DNA of 64,000 nt from Leptospira ainlahdjerensis (GCF_016919175.1 NZ_JAFFPU010000041.1:1-64000), one strand, 5' to 3'. Positions 17,743-28,718 are shown, counted from the first letter of the stretch. A program made the numbers and translations. Notes: a model not told the origin generated them from the sequence alone.

Positions 17743-20124
17743 CTACGAGATCGGAAGACGAACAAAAAACTTGGTCCCGGAAGAAGAAGTTTCAAAATGA
17801 ATACTACCGCCGTGGGTCTCGATGATTCTACGTGCAATGTCCAAACCGAGACCGGAACCTTCTCCTTGAGCCTTTGTGGTAAAAAAAGGTTCGAAAATTC
17901 GATCCTGCGCTTGCGGAGGGATCCCTGGTCCGGAATCGGAAATCACCGCTTCCAACTCGTTTTCGCCGTTTTTGCGAACCGTTATTTCAAGAACACCTTT
18001 GAAGGACATCGCCTGTACCGCGTTGTAAATAAGATTTGTCCAAACGTGAATCAAATCATCCGCATAACCCTGAATAGGTGGCACTTCATCGTAGTGTTTT
18101 CTAATTTCTACCCCGGCCTTTAATTGATTTTGATAAATCGTAAGGACCGTTTCCAAACTTTCAGGAAGGCTCACGGATGTTTTGATTCCCTCCGAACCGA
18201 AATGAGAGAATTTTCGAAGCGCAAAAACAACCTTTGAAGTTCTGTTGACAGACATGTCGATCAACTTGGAACTCTTGGCCGCCTGAATCTCCTGCATCGC
18301 GAAGTTTAAAAGAATCGGAACGAATTCTCCGGAGAATAAATTCGGAAATTCTTCCAAAGAGTTTTCCAAACCGGATTCCACCAAATCCTGGGCGATGGAA
18401 TGAGCGTTGTCGATATTCTTATCTTTGAGTTTTATCTCCAGTTCCTTGATTCTGGAACGGACTTCCTTTGGGGAAAGAATTTCTTGATCTCTTTTACCTT
18501 TGTTCATAAAGGCGAAGAGTTCCTTTAAAACCGAAATATCCAAACTCTGAATGATATCGGAATGACTGGACAAACGATCGGTAGAATGGTCGAAATAATT
18601 CTGAATCGAATCGTTGGCGGCTTTGATGACTCCGATCGGATTGTTGATTTCGTGGGCGATTCCGGCGACTAACTGTCCTAAGGCGGCCATCTTTTCGGAA
18701 ACGATCAGCTGGTTCTGTGTTTTCTTTAAGTTCTGAAGAATCTCCTCCAAATCCTGCTTTTGTTTTTCGATCAGTTCTTTTTGATCCGAGATTTCCTTAT
18801 TCAATCTTCTCAAAGCCTCGGCTTCTTTTTTTTCGGAAATATCCTTTACTAGATTGATTACACAAAGTTTGCCGCTGATTTCCGCGAACATGCTGTAACA
18901 TTCCGCGTGAATAGTTCTTCCATCCTTAGCACGAAGAATCAATTCTTGATCGATAAGAATTTTTTCCCTGACCAATCTTTCCAGATAATCCCTTCTTACG
19001 TTCGGGTCCGGCCAAATGTTCAACTCGGTACTCGTTCTTCCGATCGATTCTTCTCTGGAGTAACCGAAAAGAGCGACAAAGCTGTCGTTGACTTCGATAT
19101 ATCTTCCCTCTTCCACGGTCGAAATTGTCGTGGAAATCGGACTCAACGTAAACACCTTCGAATAGATTTCCTGAGTAGGCCGTAACGCTTCTTCCGCTAA
19201 ATATTTTTCCGTGATATCCTGTGCGGTCCCGAAAGCGATAAACGAATTTAAGAATCTGCCGCTCACCGCAAGAAAACTTCTTTTTTCGTCGGTCCTTTGG
19301 ATCTGATAAACGAATTCCAGAGTATAGTCAGGATCTTCCTTATGAGTCAGACTTTCCGCGAGAATCGTGAGAAGTTTTACCCTATCTTCCTCCACAACGT
19401 AAGAATTTAAAAAAGACGAAAAGGAAGTGTTTATGGATTCGGTCGCCTTCGAATCGCCCAAAAGGAATTGATATTCCTTTGTGAGCGTCAGCTCCAAGGT
19501 TTGGGTATTCAAACTCCAGCCTCCCAATTTCGCATAACGTTGAATTTCGGAAAGTTCCTTTTTCACTTTGGCAAAGCCGAGTAACGTATATTTCATCAAA
19601 ATCGCAACGAGAATAAACGCGGAGATTTCCCCCATAAGAACGGACCAGGGCCCCTTCGGACTCTCCACCGGCCGAATGATTCCGTTCTGAATCAGATATT
19701 CGCTGAAAATCGCGAGAGAAATAGAAAGGGTGGCGTAGATATAAACGGCTCTGGTTCCGAGAAGAAGCGCCGAGATCAAAATCAAAACCAGACTAAAAGG
19801 AAATACCACCGTCTGGGTCGCTCCTTCCCGAAACATAATCCCGAACGTGGCCAACCATTCGATTCCGATCATGATATGAGCGGCGAGTAAAATTCTTCCG
19901 GTCTTAGCGATTAAGTGACATACTAAAACCGCGAGGGGAATGAGATAAGCGGCGATATAAACCGACTTCGGCTTTTCCGCGAGGATGGGATGAAGAATCC
20001 GATAACTCAGAGCCGTCGCCAAACAAGCGAGCATAATTCCATACATCAGCCGAACGGAAAAATCTTTCTCCGCGTCCGAGAATACCGGCGGTCTCAAAAA
20101 AGAAGGTATATTAAAACGAATCAT
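17743..20124 (-). CDS. Membrane PAS sensor histidine kinase
   Basis: A 793-residue kinase. About six membrane helices occupy residues 25-185, followed by two PAS domains (about 200-310 and 320-440), a coiled coil (about 445-480) and a dimerisation domain with the phospho-acceptor His491 in VAGIAHEINNPIGVI. The ATP-binding domain has N-box IWTNLIYNAVQAM near residue 700 and G-box GEGSGLGLDIA near 755. The H-box to N-box distance is about 210 residues, roughly 100 more than usual, because of a charged helical insertion; the kinase at 35390-38893 has the same. No receiver domain or adjacent regulator is present. Divergent from the hybrid kinase gene, with which it shares a 478-bp upstream region. 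Confidence 0.9.
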   Translation of the reverse strand: MIRFNIPSFLRPPVFSDAEKDFSVRLMYGIMLACLATALSYRILHPILAEKPKSVYIAAYLIPLAVLVCHLIAKTGRILLAAHIMIGIEWLATFGIMFREGATQTVVFPFSLVLILISALLLGTRAVYIYATLSISLAIFSEYLIQNGIIRPVESPKGPWSVLMGEISAFILVAILMKYTLLGFAKVKKELSEIQRYAKLGGWSLNTQTLELTLTKEYQFLLGDSKATESINTSFSSFLNSYVVEEDRVKLLTILAESLTHKEDPDYTLEFVYQIQRTDEKRSFLAVSGRFLNSFIAFGTAQDITEKYLAEEALRPTQEIYSKVFTLSPISTTISTVEEGRYIEVNDSFVALFGYSREESIGRTSTELNIWPDPNVRRDYLERLVREKILIDQELILRAKDGRTIHAECYSMFAEISGKLCVINLVKDISEKKEAEALRRLNKEISDQKELIEKQKQDLEEILQNLKKTQNQLIVSEKMAALGQLVAGIAHEINNPIGVIKAANDSIQNYFDHSTDRLSSHSDIIQSLDISVLKELFAFMNKGKRDQEILSPKEVRSRIKELEIKLKDKNIDNAHSIAQDLVESGLENSLEEFPNLFSGEFVPILLNFAMQEIQAAKSSKLIDMSVNRTSKVVFALRKFSHFGSEGIKTSVSLPESLETVLTIYQNQLKAGVEIRKHYDEVPPIQGYADDLIHVWTNLIYNAVQAMSFKGVLEITVRKNGENELEAVISDSGPGIPPQAQDRIFEPFFTTKAQGEGSGLGLDIARRIIETHGGSIHFETSSSGTKFFVRLPIS

Positions 20125-20602
20125 GATTTCAACGGAATTTGGGGCGCCATTTTCATAAAGAATCTCTTAGAGGAAAAGCGAGATTTCTTAGGAAATTATT
20201 TTTTTAGAATAACCTCTGATTTTCAAAAGTAAATTCGATTTTTTGAATATTCCTACATAAATCGGACGATTTTTGCGAACACGAATTCACTGCGGATTGA
20301 AAGAAATGAGATCGTTGGGCCGTTTTTTAGATTCTCCGAATTGAAAAGGATTCCGAAACGAGAAAATACAAAAAGACAACTTGCTTTTGACATAAATTGA
20401 ACAAAACGGGATCAAAACAAATTCTGACAAAATCCGCCGGAATTCTATCTAAGAACTTCGTTCACTCCTTTCAAAATCGAGTTGGAACAGAAAATCGTAG
20501 ATTAGGAGGAAATTAATTTTCATTTGACTTAGATTTTTTTCCACCGTTTATAGAATCCTCGACACTTTATACAAACGTTCTCATCCGTCAAAATCTACAT
20601 AT
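20125..20602. other. 478-bp divergent promoter region between two histidine kinase genes
   Basis: AT-rich, with no recognised repeat copy, RNA gene or reading frame. It should carry promoters for both kinase genes; no clear operator is seen. Confidence 0.5.
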
Positions 20603-23600
20603 ATGTCAAATTTTCTGGAACAGGAACTCCATCGATGGATTCAAAAAGATTCCGCGCTCTTTGATTGGGTTCAAAATCGAGCGTTAGACGGTTTGTGGAT
20701 TTTAGATTTAGAATCCGAAAAAAATTTTTGGTGCGACCGAAGATTTTTAAGAACGCTTGGACTCGATACAACTCTTGAAAGTTCAACCTCGATTTTAACC
20801 GAGGAAAGCCTCCGAAAAATTCCCGAAATCGTTTCGGCGATCAGGAAAAATAAATCCTCTGAAAGCGAGGAAAATTTCTCATTTCATTCCGGAGAAAAGG
20901 AAATTGTATTTAAGAACCGTTTAATGATTCTATATAACGATCGTGGAGTCGCCTATCGTCTATTAGGCGGAATCGACCTTTCGGAAGAGATTCAAAATAG
21001 ACGGGAATCTCAGGATATGCACGGATATTTTCGATCGATCTTGGACGCCTTGCCCGCTCTAATCGGCTATTGGGACACCAATCTAATCAACAGATTTGCA
21101 AATCAAGCTTACCTGGAATGGTTCGGGATCTCGCCTCAGGATATTTCCGGAAAACATATCAGAGAAGTTTTGGGCGATTCTCTATATGAAAAAAATCTTC
21201 CTTACATCGAAAAAGCTCTGCAAGGAAAAGTGCAAAGTTTTGAAAGAAGAATCCCGTTGCCGGACGGAAAGTCCGCGAAGGACACCATCGCCCATTATAT
21301 TCCCGATTTGAAAGACGGTAAACTCTGCGGCTTTTTTGTTATCGTAAACGATATCACTTCGATCAAACAAACAACCGAACTCTTACAAAAGAGCGAAATT
21401 GAACTGAATACGTTATTCGAATCTCTTCCCATCGGCGTTACGTTGTTAAATCACAATCATGAAGTTGTTAAAATCAATCCCGCGTTGGAGCGTATTCTTT
21501 CAATTAACAGCGAAGATCTACAAAATGGACATTATAAAAATAGAATATACTATAAACCAGACGGCTCGCTTTATTCTCAAGCCGAGCTTCCAAGTCGAAG
21601 GGCAAGAACAAAAAAAAACGTGGTTAAAGACGAGATAGTAGGAATTCAAATCGAAGACCAATCGGTGATCTGGACAAAAGTAACAGCCATACCTTTGAAC
21701 CTCCCGGATTATTCAGTAATGATCCTAACCTACGACATCACGGAAAGTAAGAATTTTGAAAGCGAGCTGATCAAAGCGAAGGGTCTTTTAGAACAAACAA
21801 GCAAGCTCGTTCGTATCGGAGCCTGGGACGCGGATTTAAAAACGGGAATCGGCACTTGGTCGGTGGTTACGAAAGAAATGCATGAAGTCCCGGCCGATTT
21901 TATTCCAACGATTGAGAACGGACTTCAGTTCGTAAAAGAAGGGGAAAGCAGAACTAAAATCACCGAGGCGGTTAAGAAATTAGTTGAGAAAGGAATTCCC
22001 TACGACGTTGAAATGCAGTTGGTGACCGCGAAAGGGAACGAACTCTGGGTCCGTTCGGTAGCTAACGCTGAATTTGAAAACGGAGTTTGTACTAGAATCT
22101 ACGGCGCGTTGTATGACATCGACGAAAGAAAAAAAACGGAGATTGCTCTCTTTAAGGAAAGATCGAGATTGCTCGCTTTCGTCGAACACGCACCGGCGGC
22201 AGTCGCGATGTTTGACACGGAAATCAGATACATCGCCGTCAGTGAAAGATGGATCGCGGAATATCATCTCCAGGGAAGAAATATCATAGGGTTATCGCAC
22301 TACGAAGTTTTCCCGAACATATCAAAGGAATGGAAAGAAACTCACCAAAGATGTCTTTCCGGCGAAGTTCTCAAAAACAATGAGGACGTATGGAGACCCG
22401 CAGGATGGGAACACGATCAATATCTGAGATGGGAAGTTCGACCTTGGTACCAGCTGGATGGAACGATCGGCGGGATCATGATGTTCACTCAGGATATCAC
22501 CGAAAGTTGCGTACAAAGAGAAGAATTAAAAAAAGCTAAAGTGGTCGCCGAAAGGGCAAGTAGTGCAAAATCCGAGTTCTTGGCCAATATGAGTCATGAA
22601 ATCCGGACTCCTCTCAACGGAATTATAGGATTTACTGACTTATTGCTCAGAACAAACCTGGATGTTACGCAGCACCAATATATGATGACCGTATATCAAT
22701 CGGCGGGATCGTTACTCGAAGTCATCAATGACATATTAGATTTTTCTAAAATTGAAGCGGGTAAGCTGGAACTCGCTTATGAGATGACCGATATTTGGGA
22801 ATTAGGAAGTCAGGTTGTAAATACTATCAAATTCCAGGCTCATAAGAAGAATTTAGAATTACTCGTAAACATATCTCCCGCCATCCCAAAGTTCGTAAAC
22901 ACGGACAGCATTCGATTAAAACAGATCCTAATAAATCTTTTTAGCAACGCGATCAAATTCACCGAAGAAGGGGAAATCGAATTCAAGATCGAGGTTCTCT
23001 CGGAAATCTCCAAAACGGAATCCTTATTTCGTTTTTCGGTCCGTGATACCGGAATCGGAATCGCCAAGGAAAATCAGAGAAAAATTTTCGACGCCTTTTC
23101 ACAAGAAGACGCATCCACAACGAGAAGATTCGGAGGAACCGGATTAGGTCTTACCATCTCCAATCAAATTCTTGCAATGATGAAGAGTAAATTGGAATTG
23201 GAAAGTAAGATTGGGATCGGAAGCGTTTTCTTTTTCGATCTCAAGATGGAAGTCCTGGAATCGGATCCGGCACAACGATGGCCTCGATTCGAAACGGTCA
23301 AAAAAATATTGGTCGTGGACGATAACGACAACAACCGAAAGATACTCGAGGAAATGTTAAGATCATCGAATATTCCCTGCGAGCTCGTAAAGAGCGGAAC
23401 CGAAGCGATCGAAAAAATCGCATCGGAAAACAGATACGATTTTATCTTGTTAGATTATCACATGCCATTGATGGACGGAATGGAAACCGCAAAAATCATC
23501 CGTCAAAAACTCAACATCCCCGCGGAAGAACAACCGATCATACTACTGAGCAGCGCATCCGACGATTCGAACACCATCGAAGAATCTCAGAAGATCGGAA

Positions 23601-24103
23601 TTCAAGAGGTGATCACAAAACCGATTTATATACCGGATTTCTACGATCTGATCGGAAGAAACCAAATTCTTAAAAAACCCCAGATGCAAAAGAGCGAAAT
23701 CAAAACCGGAGAAACGACTCCTTCGATTCGAAAGGCGGTTAAAATATTGATCGCAGAGGACAATCCGGTCAACATGCTTTTGACAAAAAGTATCATCGCG
23801 AGAATTCTACCGGCCGCAAAGATCATCGAAGCCGGCAACGGCATAGAGGCCGTGGAACAAAACTTAAAATCGTTACCGGATTTAATTTTTATGGATATCC
23901 AGATGCCGGATATGAACGGATACGAAGCGACCACGGCAATTCGAGGTTTGGAAATCGGAAGAAGAGTTCCGATCATCGCACTGACCGCCGGGATCGTTTC
24001 CGGAGAAAGGGAAAAATGTATCGAAGCTGGAATGGACGACTACGTGAGCAAACCAGCAATCCAGGCGGATTTTACGAAAGTCATTCTAAAGTGGTTGGTT
24101 TAA
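20603..24103 (+). CDS. Soluble multi-PAS hybrid histidine kinase with two receiver domains
   Basis: An 1166-residue cytoplasmic kinase with no membrane segment. Four to five PAS/PAC modules fill residues 1 to about 635 (for example SILDALPALIGYWDTN, LFESLPIGVTLLNHN, FVEHAPAAVAMFDTE). The dimerisation domain has His665 in ANMSHEIRTPLNGIIGF; the ATPase domain has LFSNAIKFTEEG, VRDTGIGIAKE and GGTGLGLTIS. Two receiver domains follow, with phospho-acceptor Asp951 (LLDYHMPLMDG) and Asp1098 (FMDIQMPDMNG). There is no C-terminal HPt domain, so any phosphorelay partner is elsewhere. The PAS repertoire suggests an intracellular signal such as redox or a small ligand; the ligand is not deducible. Confidence 0.93.
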   Translation: MSNFLEQELHRWIQKDSALFDWVQNRALDGLWILDLESEKNFWCDRRFLRTLGLDTTLESSTSILTEESLRKIPEIVSAIRKNKSSESEENFSFHSGEKEIVFKNRLMILYNDRGVAYRLLGGIDLSEEIQNRRESQDMHGYFRSILDALPALIGYWDTNLINRFANQAYLEWFGISPQDISGKHIREVLGDSLYEKNLPYIEKALQGKVQSFERRIPLPDGKSAKDTIAHYIPDLKDGKLCGFFVIVNDITSIKQTTELLQKSEIELNTLFESLPIGVTLLNHNHEVVKINPALERILSINSEDLQNGHYKNRIYYKPDGSLYSQAELPSRRARTKKNVVKDEIVGIQIEDQSVIWTKVTAIPLNLPDYSVMILTYDITESKNFESELIKAKGLLEQTSKLVRIGAWDADLKTGIGTWSVVTKEMHEVPADFIPTIENGLQFVKEGESRTKITEAVKKLVEKGIPYDVEMQLVTAKGNELWVRSVANAEFENGVCTRIYGALYDIDERKKTEIALFKERSRLLAFVEHAPAAVAMFDTEIRYIAVSERWIAEYHLQGRNIIGLSHYEVFPNISKEWKETHQRCLSGEVLKNNEDVWRPAGWEHDQYLRWEVRPWYQLDGTIGGIMMFTQDITESCVQREELKKAKVVAERASSAKSEFLANMSHEIRTPLNGIIGFTDLLLRTNLDVTQHQYMMTVYQSAGSLLEVINDILDFSKIEAGKLELAYEMTDIWELGSQVVNTIKFQAHKKNLELLVNISPAIPKFVNTDSIRLKQILINLFSNAIKFTEEGEIEFKIEVLSEISKTESLFRFSVRDTGIGIAKENQRKIFDAFSQEDASTTRRFGGTGLGLTISNQILAMMKSKLELESKIGIGSVFFFDLKMEVLESDPAQRWPRFETVKKILVVDDNDNNRKILEEMLRSSNIPCELVKSGTEAIEKIASENRYDFILLDYHMPLMDGMETAKIIRQKLNIPAEEQPIILLSSASDDSNTIEESQKIGIQEVITKPIYIPDFYDLIGRNQILKKPQMQKSEIKTGETTPSIRKAVKILIAEDNPVNMLLTKSIIARILPAAKIIEAGNGIEAVEQNLKSLPDLIFMDIQMPDMNGYEATTAIRGLEIGRRVPIIALTAGIVSGEREKCIEAGMDDYVSKPAIQADFTKVILKWLV

Positions 24104-24133
24104 AGATACGATGAAATTCTATTTTAAAATTTT

Positions 24134-24640
24134 CTAATTTTCGAATATTCTTTTTTTAGAAATCGTTCTCAGACCTTTGATGATGGATTTCCATTCCGCA
24201 ACTCCGAGATTTTGAACCACGTGATCGTGAGCCTCCTTCCAAACCGGATAAGCAAGTCTAAGAGTTTCCCAGCCGTTTTCGGTCAGAGCGACCTTTCTCG
24301 CTCTTTTGTTATCCGAAGGAATGTCTTTGACATAGCCTAAAGTTTCCAGAGGTTCCAAATTTCGAAGAAGAGTGGTCCGATCCAAAACTAGAAGTTCCGC
24401 CATCGGAGCCAATTCCATACCTTCCGTGGTTCCCAGGGTCATAAGAATGTTAAAGCGGGCCGAGGTAAGGCCGACGGGATCTAAAATTCGATCGAAGTAT
24501 TGAGCGATGGCTCGGGACGCCCTTTTCAAATTGAAGTTCAGACATCCCAAACCTACGGTCAAAAGTTCGTCGCGGGTTGGATTGAAAGATTCCTTTTTTA
24601 AATTCTTTTTTAAAACCTTCGATTCCGTCTTTTTGACCAT
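24134..24640 (-). CDS. MarR-family transcriptional regulator
   Basis: A 168-residue winged-helix dimeric regulator. A lysine-rich N-terminus precedes helices leading into RFNILMTLGTTEGMELAPMAELLVLDRTTLLRNLEPLETLGYV, the classical MarR helix-turn-helix and wing entry (DNKRARKVALTENG). It is second in an operon with the thioesterase gene, 19 bases downstream, with GGAG six bases before the ATG. The perfect palindrome upstream of the operon is a plausible autoregulatory operator. Ligands of such regulators are often small aromatic or acyl compounds; here an acyl-CoA would fit the thioesterase neighbour, which is inference. Confidence 0.88.
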   Translation of the reverse strand: MVKKTESKVLKKNLKKESFNPTRDELLTVGLGCLNFNLKRASRAIAQYFDRILDPVGLTSARFNILMTLGTTEGMELAPMAELLVLDRTTLLRNLEPLETLGYVKDIPSDNKRARKVALTENGWETLRLAYPVWKEAHDHVVQNLGVAEWKSIIKGLRTISKKRIFEN

Positions 24641-24659
24641 ACAATTCTCCGAATTGAAT

Positions 24660-25190
24660 TTAAACGAGAACGGCTTCCATTCCAGGAGCCATCGTCCGCT
24701 TCAACTCGCGAACTCGCTCTTCAAAATTTCCGCTCTGCAGCCCCGAATCCGAATAAAGAACGGAATCGAAAAACCGAGTCAATTCCTCTCCGTGCCGGGT
24801 CGGCCTTCCTCTTTTAAGATCGATGAATGCAAAATCAATCCATATCAAGGCCTTTAATTTTTTTCCGGCTTGATCATACATCAAATCTTCGTTTCGAATT
24901 CCTCCATCGCTCCTGGAGACCAACCTTGTGACGATTCGAACAAGATCGCTTTGTTTAGCCGGTTCAAGATAAGCGATCTGAGTTCGAGTGACAACCCAGG
25001 ATTTTCCTTCTCTGGAAGAATGTTCGAACAAATCGAATCCATAAAAATCCCTGAGGTGATCTTCCCTAGCTTCTAAAAAGTAATCCATATAACGAGCGTT
25101 GTTGAGGTGCCCGAAAGGATCACAATCCTGAAACCGGATTCGATAAAGACCGGAAGGAGACAACTCGGTTTTGTTCAATGTAGAAAGCAT
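24660..25190 (-). CDS. Hotdog-fold acyl-CoA thioesterase
   Basis: A 4HBT-family hydrolase that cleaves acyl-CoA thioesters. The N-terminal signature FQDCDPFGHLNNARYMDYF contains the catalytic aspartate and the helix start typical of YbgC/FatA-like enzymes. The 176-residue protein has an extra C-terminal helix rich in charge. The ATG at 25190 is chosen because GGAGG lies four bases upstream; an in-frame start at 25217 has none. First gene of an operon with the MarR regulator. Confidence 0.82.
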   Translation of the reverse strand: MLSTLNKTELSPSGLYRIRFQDCDPFGHLNNARYMDYFLEAREDHLRDFYGFDLFEHSSREGKSWVVTRTQIAYLEPAKQSDLVRIVTRLVSRSDGGIRNEDLMYDQAGKKLKALIWIDFAFIDLKRGRPTRHGEELTRFFDSVLYSDSGLQSGNFEERVRELKRTMAPGMEAVLV

Positions 25191-25226
25191 AAAAGCCTCC
25201 AAAACTTTTCTGTGCAATTACATAAA

Positions 25227-25250
25227 TGCAGATACACATGTGTATCTGCA
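25227..25250. promoter_or_regulatory. Perfect 24-bp palindrome, probable MarR operator
   Basis: TGCAGATACACA followed immediately by its exact reverse complement, 36 bases upstream of the thioesterase ATG. A second, outer inverted pair, CTGTGCA (25210-25216) and TGCACAG (25247-25253), overlaps it. Position in the promoter region of an operon encoding a MarR regulator suggests autorepression. Confidence 0.65.
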
Positions 25251-25354
25251 CAGTTTTAATAAAAAATGTCAAACGTTTTTAAAGAAAAACTCGATTCCCT
25301 ACGGGAGAATTCATTCTTTAGGGCAGAAGGAGGCCAAGGATCGGACGAAAATCT

Positions 25355-25504
25355 GTCGGAACTCCGACAACTCTACTGTGGAAGCGGCTCGCCCCACCCA
25401 AATCTTGGGTGGAGGGGTGGGTGGTGGAAAAAACCACGGCGGACTTTCCTTTATCACAGAATTACACTTTTTACAAGCACAAATCCCCGTGTAGGAACTC
25501 CTCA
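25355..25504 (+). repeat. Intergenic structured repeat, copy B
   Basis: Starts with GTCGGAACTCCGAC (25355-25368), continues through the hairpin core GCCCCACCCAAATCTTGGGT with a GGGGTGGGTGG run, and ends at GTGTAGGAACTCCTC. An outer arm with CTTGTCGGACAATTCTCCTT follows to about 25535, and a GTGGGTAAAGTTATC segment at about 25550 resembles sequence near copies C and E. Confidence 0.88.
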
Positions 25505-25858
25505 AGAGCCCTTCTTGTCGGACAATTCTCCTTGAGTTTCCTCCCAATCTGTGGGTAAAGTTATCTTTAGGGTGGAGGAGGCCTGTATCTTTTGTTTTAT
25601 CGCCGTTTACGACCAAATTGTTTGTCGGAACAATTCTGGAAGGACACAAAAAGAAGTATTCATCGGATTCGAACACTCAAGAACAAGGCCATTTTTTAAA
25701 AGCTAAAATAGAACTTTAAAAAACAGATCCCCGATCCGATTTTACCGGAAGAAAAAAAGACAATTCGAGCATCCTTTTCGACGAAGAATTGGGTTTTAAA
25801 GTACGTTGACAAGGACTTGCTCCCAGAGTTATAAACGTCTCAGGATTACGTTCTCAGA

Positions 25859-26561
25859 ATGCCCACGATCCAATCTAAAAAAGAAATCAAAAAGATCCTT
25901 TCCGATCTTTTCGATTCCGAAGAGTTGGAGCAAAAACTCCTACTCGAAAGAATCCAGTCCAGACTTTTATCCGATAAAGTGAAATTTCCGTTACTGGAAC
26001 TCGCCGGAAAGGAACTCCATTCTAAAATTCCGGAAGAACATCAGATCGATTTTGCGGATCAAATCATCGAGTATCAATCGATGGGAGGCAACGTCGTCGC
26101 TGCGATGATTCTGCAACTCCGTTTAGAAAAACATTTCGAACAATCCTTTGAAAAGATGATCGAATACATGATATCCGGAAACCAGTGGTTCGTTTGCGAT
26201 ATTATAGGAGAAAGAGTCCTTGGACATTCCCTTTTAAAAAATCCGGAAATCACTCTTCCCGTTTTGAAAAATTTTATCAACCACACAAACTCTTGGGTCG
26301 TTCGATCCGTCGGCGTCGCAACTCATTACGCGGTCAAAAAAGGACTCGGAAAAAAATATGTAGAGGAGACGTTTTTGCTCCTTTTAACAAAATCGAATAC
26401 GAAAGACTTTCACACAAAAAAAGGGATCGGCTGGGCCGTAAAAACCGTTTCTAAATTTCATCCGGATATCGTTCAAAAATTCGAAATAAGACTGAACGAA
26501 GACGACGTTCAGTCTTATTTCAGAACAAAAATTAAAATCGGACTCGATCGATCTCCGAAGT

Positions 26562-26584
<23 letters not shown>
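25859..26584 (+). CDS. AlkD-like DNA alkylation repair protein
   Basis: A 241-residue all-helical HEAT-like repeat protein of the DNA alkylation repair (AlkC/AlkD) superfamily. AlkD-type glycosylases excise bulky or cationic alkylpurines without base flipping. Recognisable segments are WFVCDIIGERVLGHSLL, NSWVVRSVGVATHYAVKKGLG and DFHTKKGIGWAVKTVSKFHP, where the tryptophans and aspartate of the lesion-facing groove are expected. I cannot confirm the catalytic residue from sequence alone. It overlaps the next gene by 23 bases, the first of three repair-type genes in a row. Confidence 0.75.
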
Positions 26585-27461
<877 letters not shown>

Positions 27462-27539
27462 TTTTTGCTTCATTCTTAGATCGATTTCTTCCTTAACATC
27501 TTCTTGACGAAAGTAAAAAGATAGAATGCTATCGCAGAT

Positions 27540-28370
27540 ATGCCCGAACTACCGGATTTGGTTATCATTCAAGAAAGACTTATCCCCGAATTGATCGATC
27601 GAAAAGTCGAATCTATCGAGATCATAGATCCGATCGTGGTTCGCGATCTTACCGGAGGAGCTCTGGAAAGCTCCTTCAAAGACGCGGCCTTTCAAAAGAT
27701 AGAAAGGAACGGACCTTTTCTCAACTTTTCATTCGAAAAAGTGAATATAGTAGTTCATCCTATGTTGTCCGGAAGATTTTCGTTAGATCCGAAATACAAA
27801 CGAAAGGATCTTTGTGTTCGGATTCATACGGACGGACCGGTCCTGAATTATATGGACGACACTAGGATGGGAAAGGTTTATTTTCTAAAACCGGAAGAAT
27901 TGAAACAAATCCCGAAATACAAAACACAGGGGGTCGATCTCCTTTCGGAAGAATTCACCGAGTCCCTTTTTCTTAAATTAATGGATAAAAGCCGAAAACA
28001 AACGCGTGTATTTTTGATGGATCAGACCAAGCTAAGTGTATTAGGAAACGCTTATGCGGACGAAATCCTCTTTGCGGCGAGAATTCATCCGAAAACTCCC
28101 TGCAATCAACTTTCACCCGAAGACAAAATATTACTCTATAAAAGTATCAAAGAAGTCCTTTCCTCTTCGATCGATTATATACGAAAGAAAAACTCTCCCT
28201 TGGAAGTAAAAGTAAGGGACCACGTCAAAGTCAGAAATCGGAAAAACGAACCCTGTCCCGTCTGTGGAACCACGATCCGAAGGGCGAACGTTTTAGGTTA
28301 CGATTCCTTTTTTTGTCCGAATTGTCAGCAGGCAAAAGGACAACAATTCATCGATTGGGGAAAAAAATAA
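27540..28370 (+). CDS. Fpg/Nei-family DNA glycosylase-like protein lacking the beta-hairpin lysine
   Basis: A 276-residue member of the formamidopyrimidine-DNA glycosylase/endonuclease VIII family. The N-terminal MPELPD holds the proline nucleophile Pro2 and Glu3. VLGNAYADEILFAARIHP is the helix-two-turn-helix DNA-binding motif, and a C-terminal zinc finger has two CxxC pairs (CPVC...CPNC). Where Fpg has the catalytic lysine (RRAKYL in E. coli), this protein reads RNGPFL, so that lysine is replaced by proline. It may be a specialised or altered glycosylase. It follows the radical SAM gene by 78 bases on the same strand. Confidence 0.8.
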   Translation: MPELPDLVIIQERLIPELIDRKVESIEIIDPIVVRDLTGGALESSFKDAAFQKIERNGPFLNFSFEKVNIVVHPMLSGRFSLDPKYKRKDLCVRIHTDGPVLNYMDDTRMGKVYFLKPEELKQIPKYKTQGVDLLSEEFTESLFLKLMDKSRKQTRVFLMDQTKLSVLGNAYADEILFAARIHPKTPCNQLSPEDKILLYKSIKEVLSSSIDYIRKKNSPLEVKVRDHVKVRNRKNEPCPVCGTTIRRANVLGYDSFFCPNCQQAKGQQFIDWGKK

Positions 28371-28718
28371 GCTCGACCAAAACCTCGGAGTGTAGGAACT
28401 CCCATAAAATTTTATCGATTATCAAGTTCGAAACCGCTCAAAGGAAGTAATATGTTGGAACTCCATCGTTTTTATAACGATGTAGAGAGTTGTACTAAAC
28501 TTTGAATTTTGAGATTTTTGGGAAAAGTCCCAAGAAGAATCCGCCGAAAATTTCGGAATTCATTCTGAAAATCGAATCCAGTCAAAAATCAAACTTGGTC
28601 CGACAAAGTATCAACGCAGAATTTCGATTGCAGTGAACAAGGTTCTAAAATGTTCGCGACAGATTCCCTCTGCGGTTGATTCTCGTTGAAACCCGCTTCC
28701 CAAAAGAGCTAAAAATCC
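28371..28718. other. 348-bp intergenic region with repeat fragments
   Basis: Holds short relics of the structured repeat family, such as GTGTAGGAACTCCCATAAAA at about 28391, and GTTGGAACTCC at about 28454. No hairpin core is present. No gene or RNA is recognised. Confidence 0.45.

Larger units (their letters stand above)
25191..25858. other. 668-bp intergenic region with palindrome and structured repeat
   Basis: Contains the operator-like palindrome (25227-25250), repeat copy B (25355-25504 plus its outer arm to about 25548) and AT-rich leader of the AlkD-like gene. Short frames across the repeat are not supported as genes. Confidence 0.6.

Noticed and set aside
25171..25535. Frames of 89-121 codons across repeat copy B
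   Set aside because: Similar peptides (WRGGWWK) appear at every repeat copy because the DNA is repeated; frames are broken at different points in each copy.
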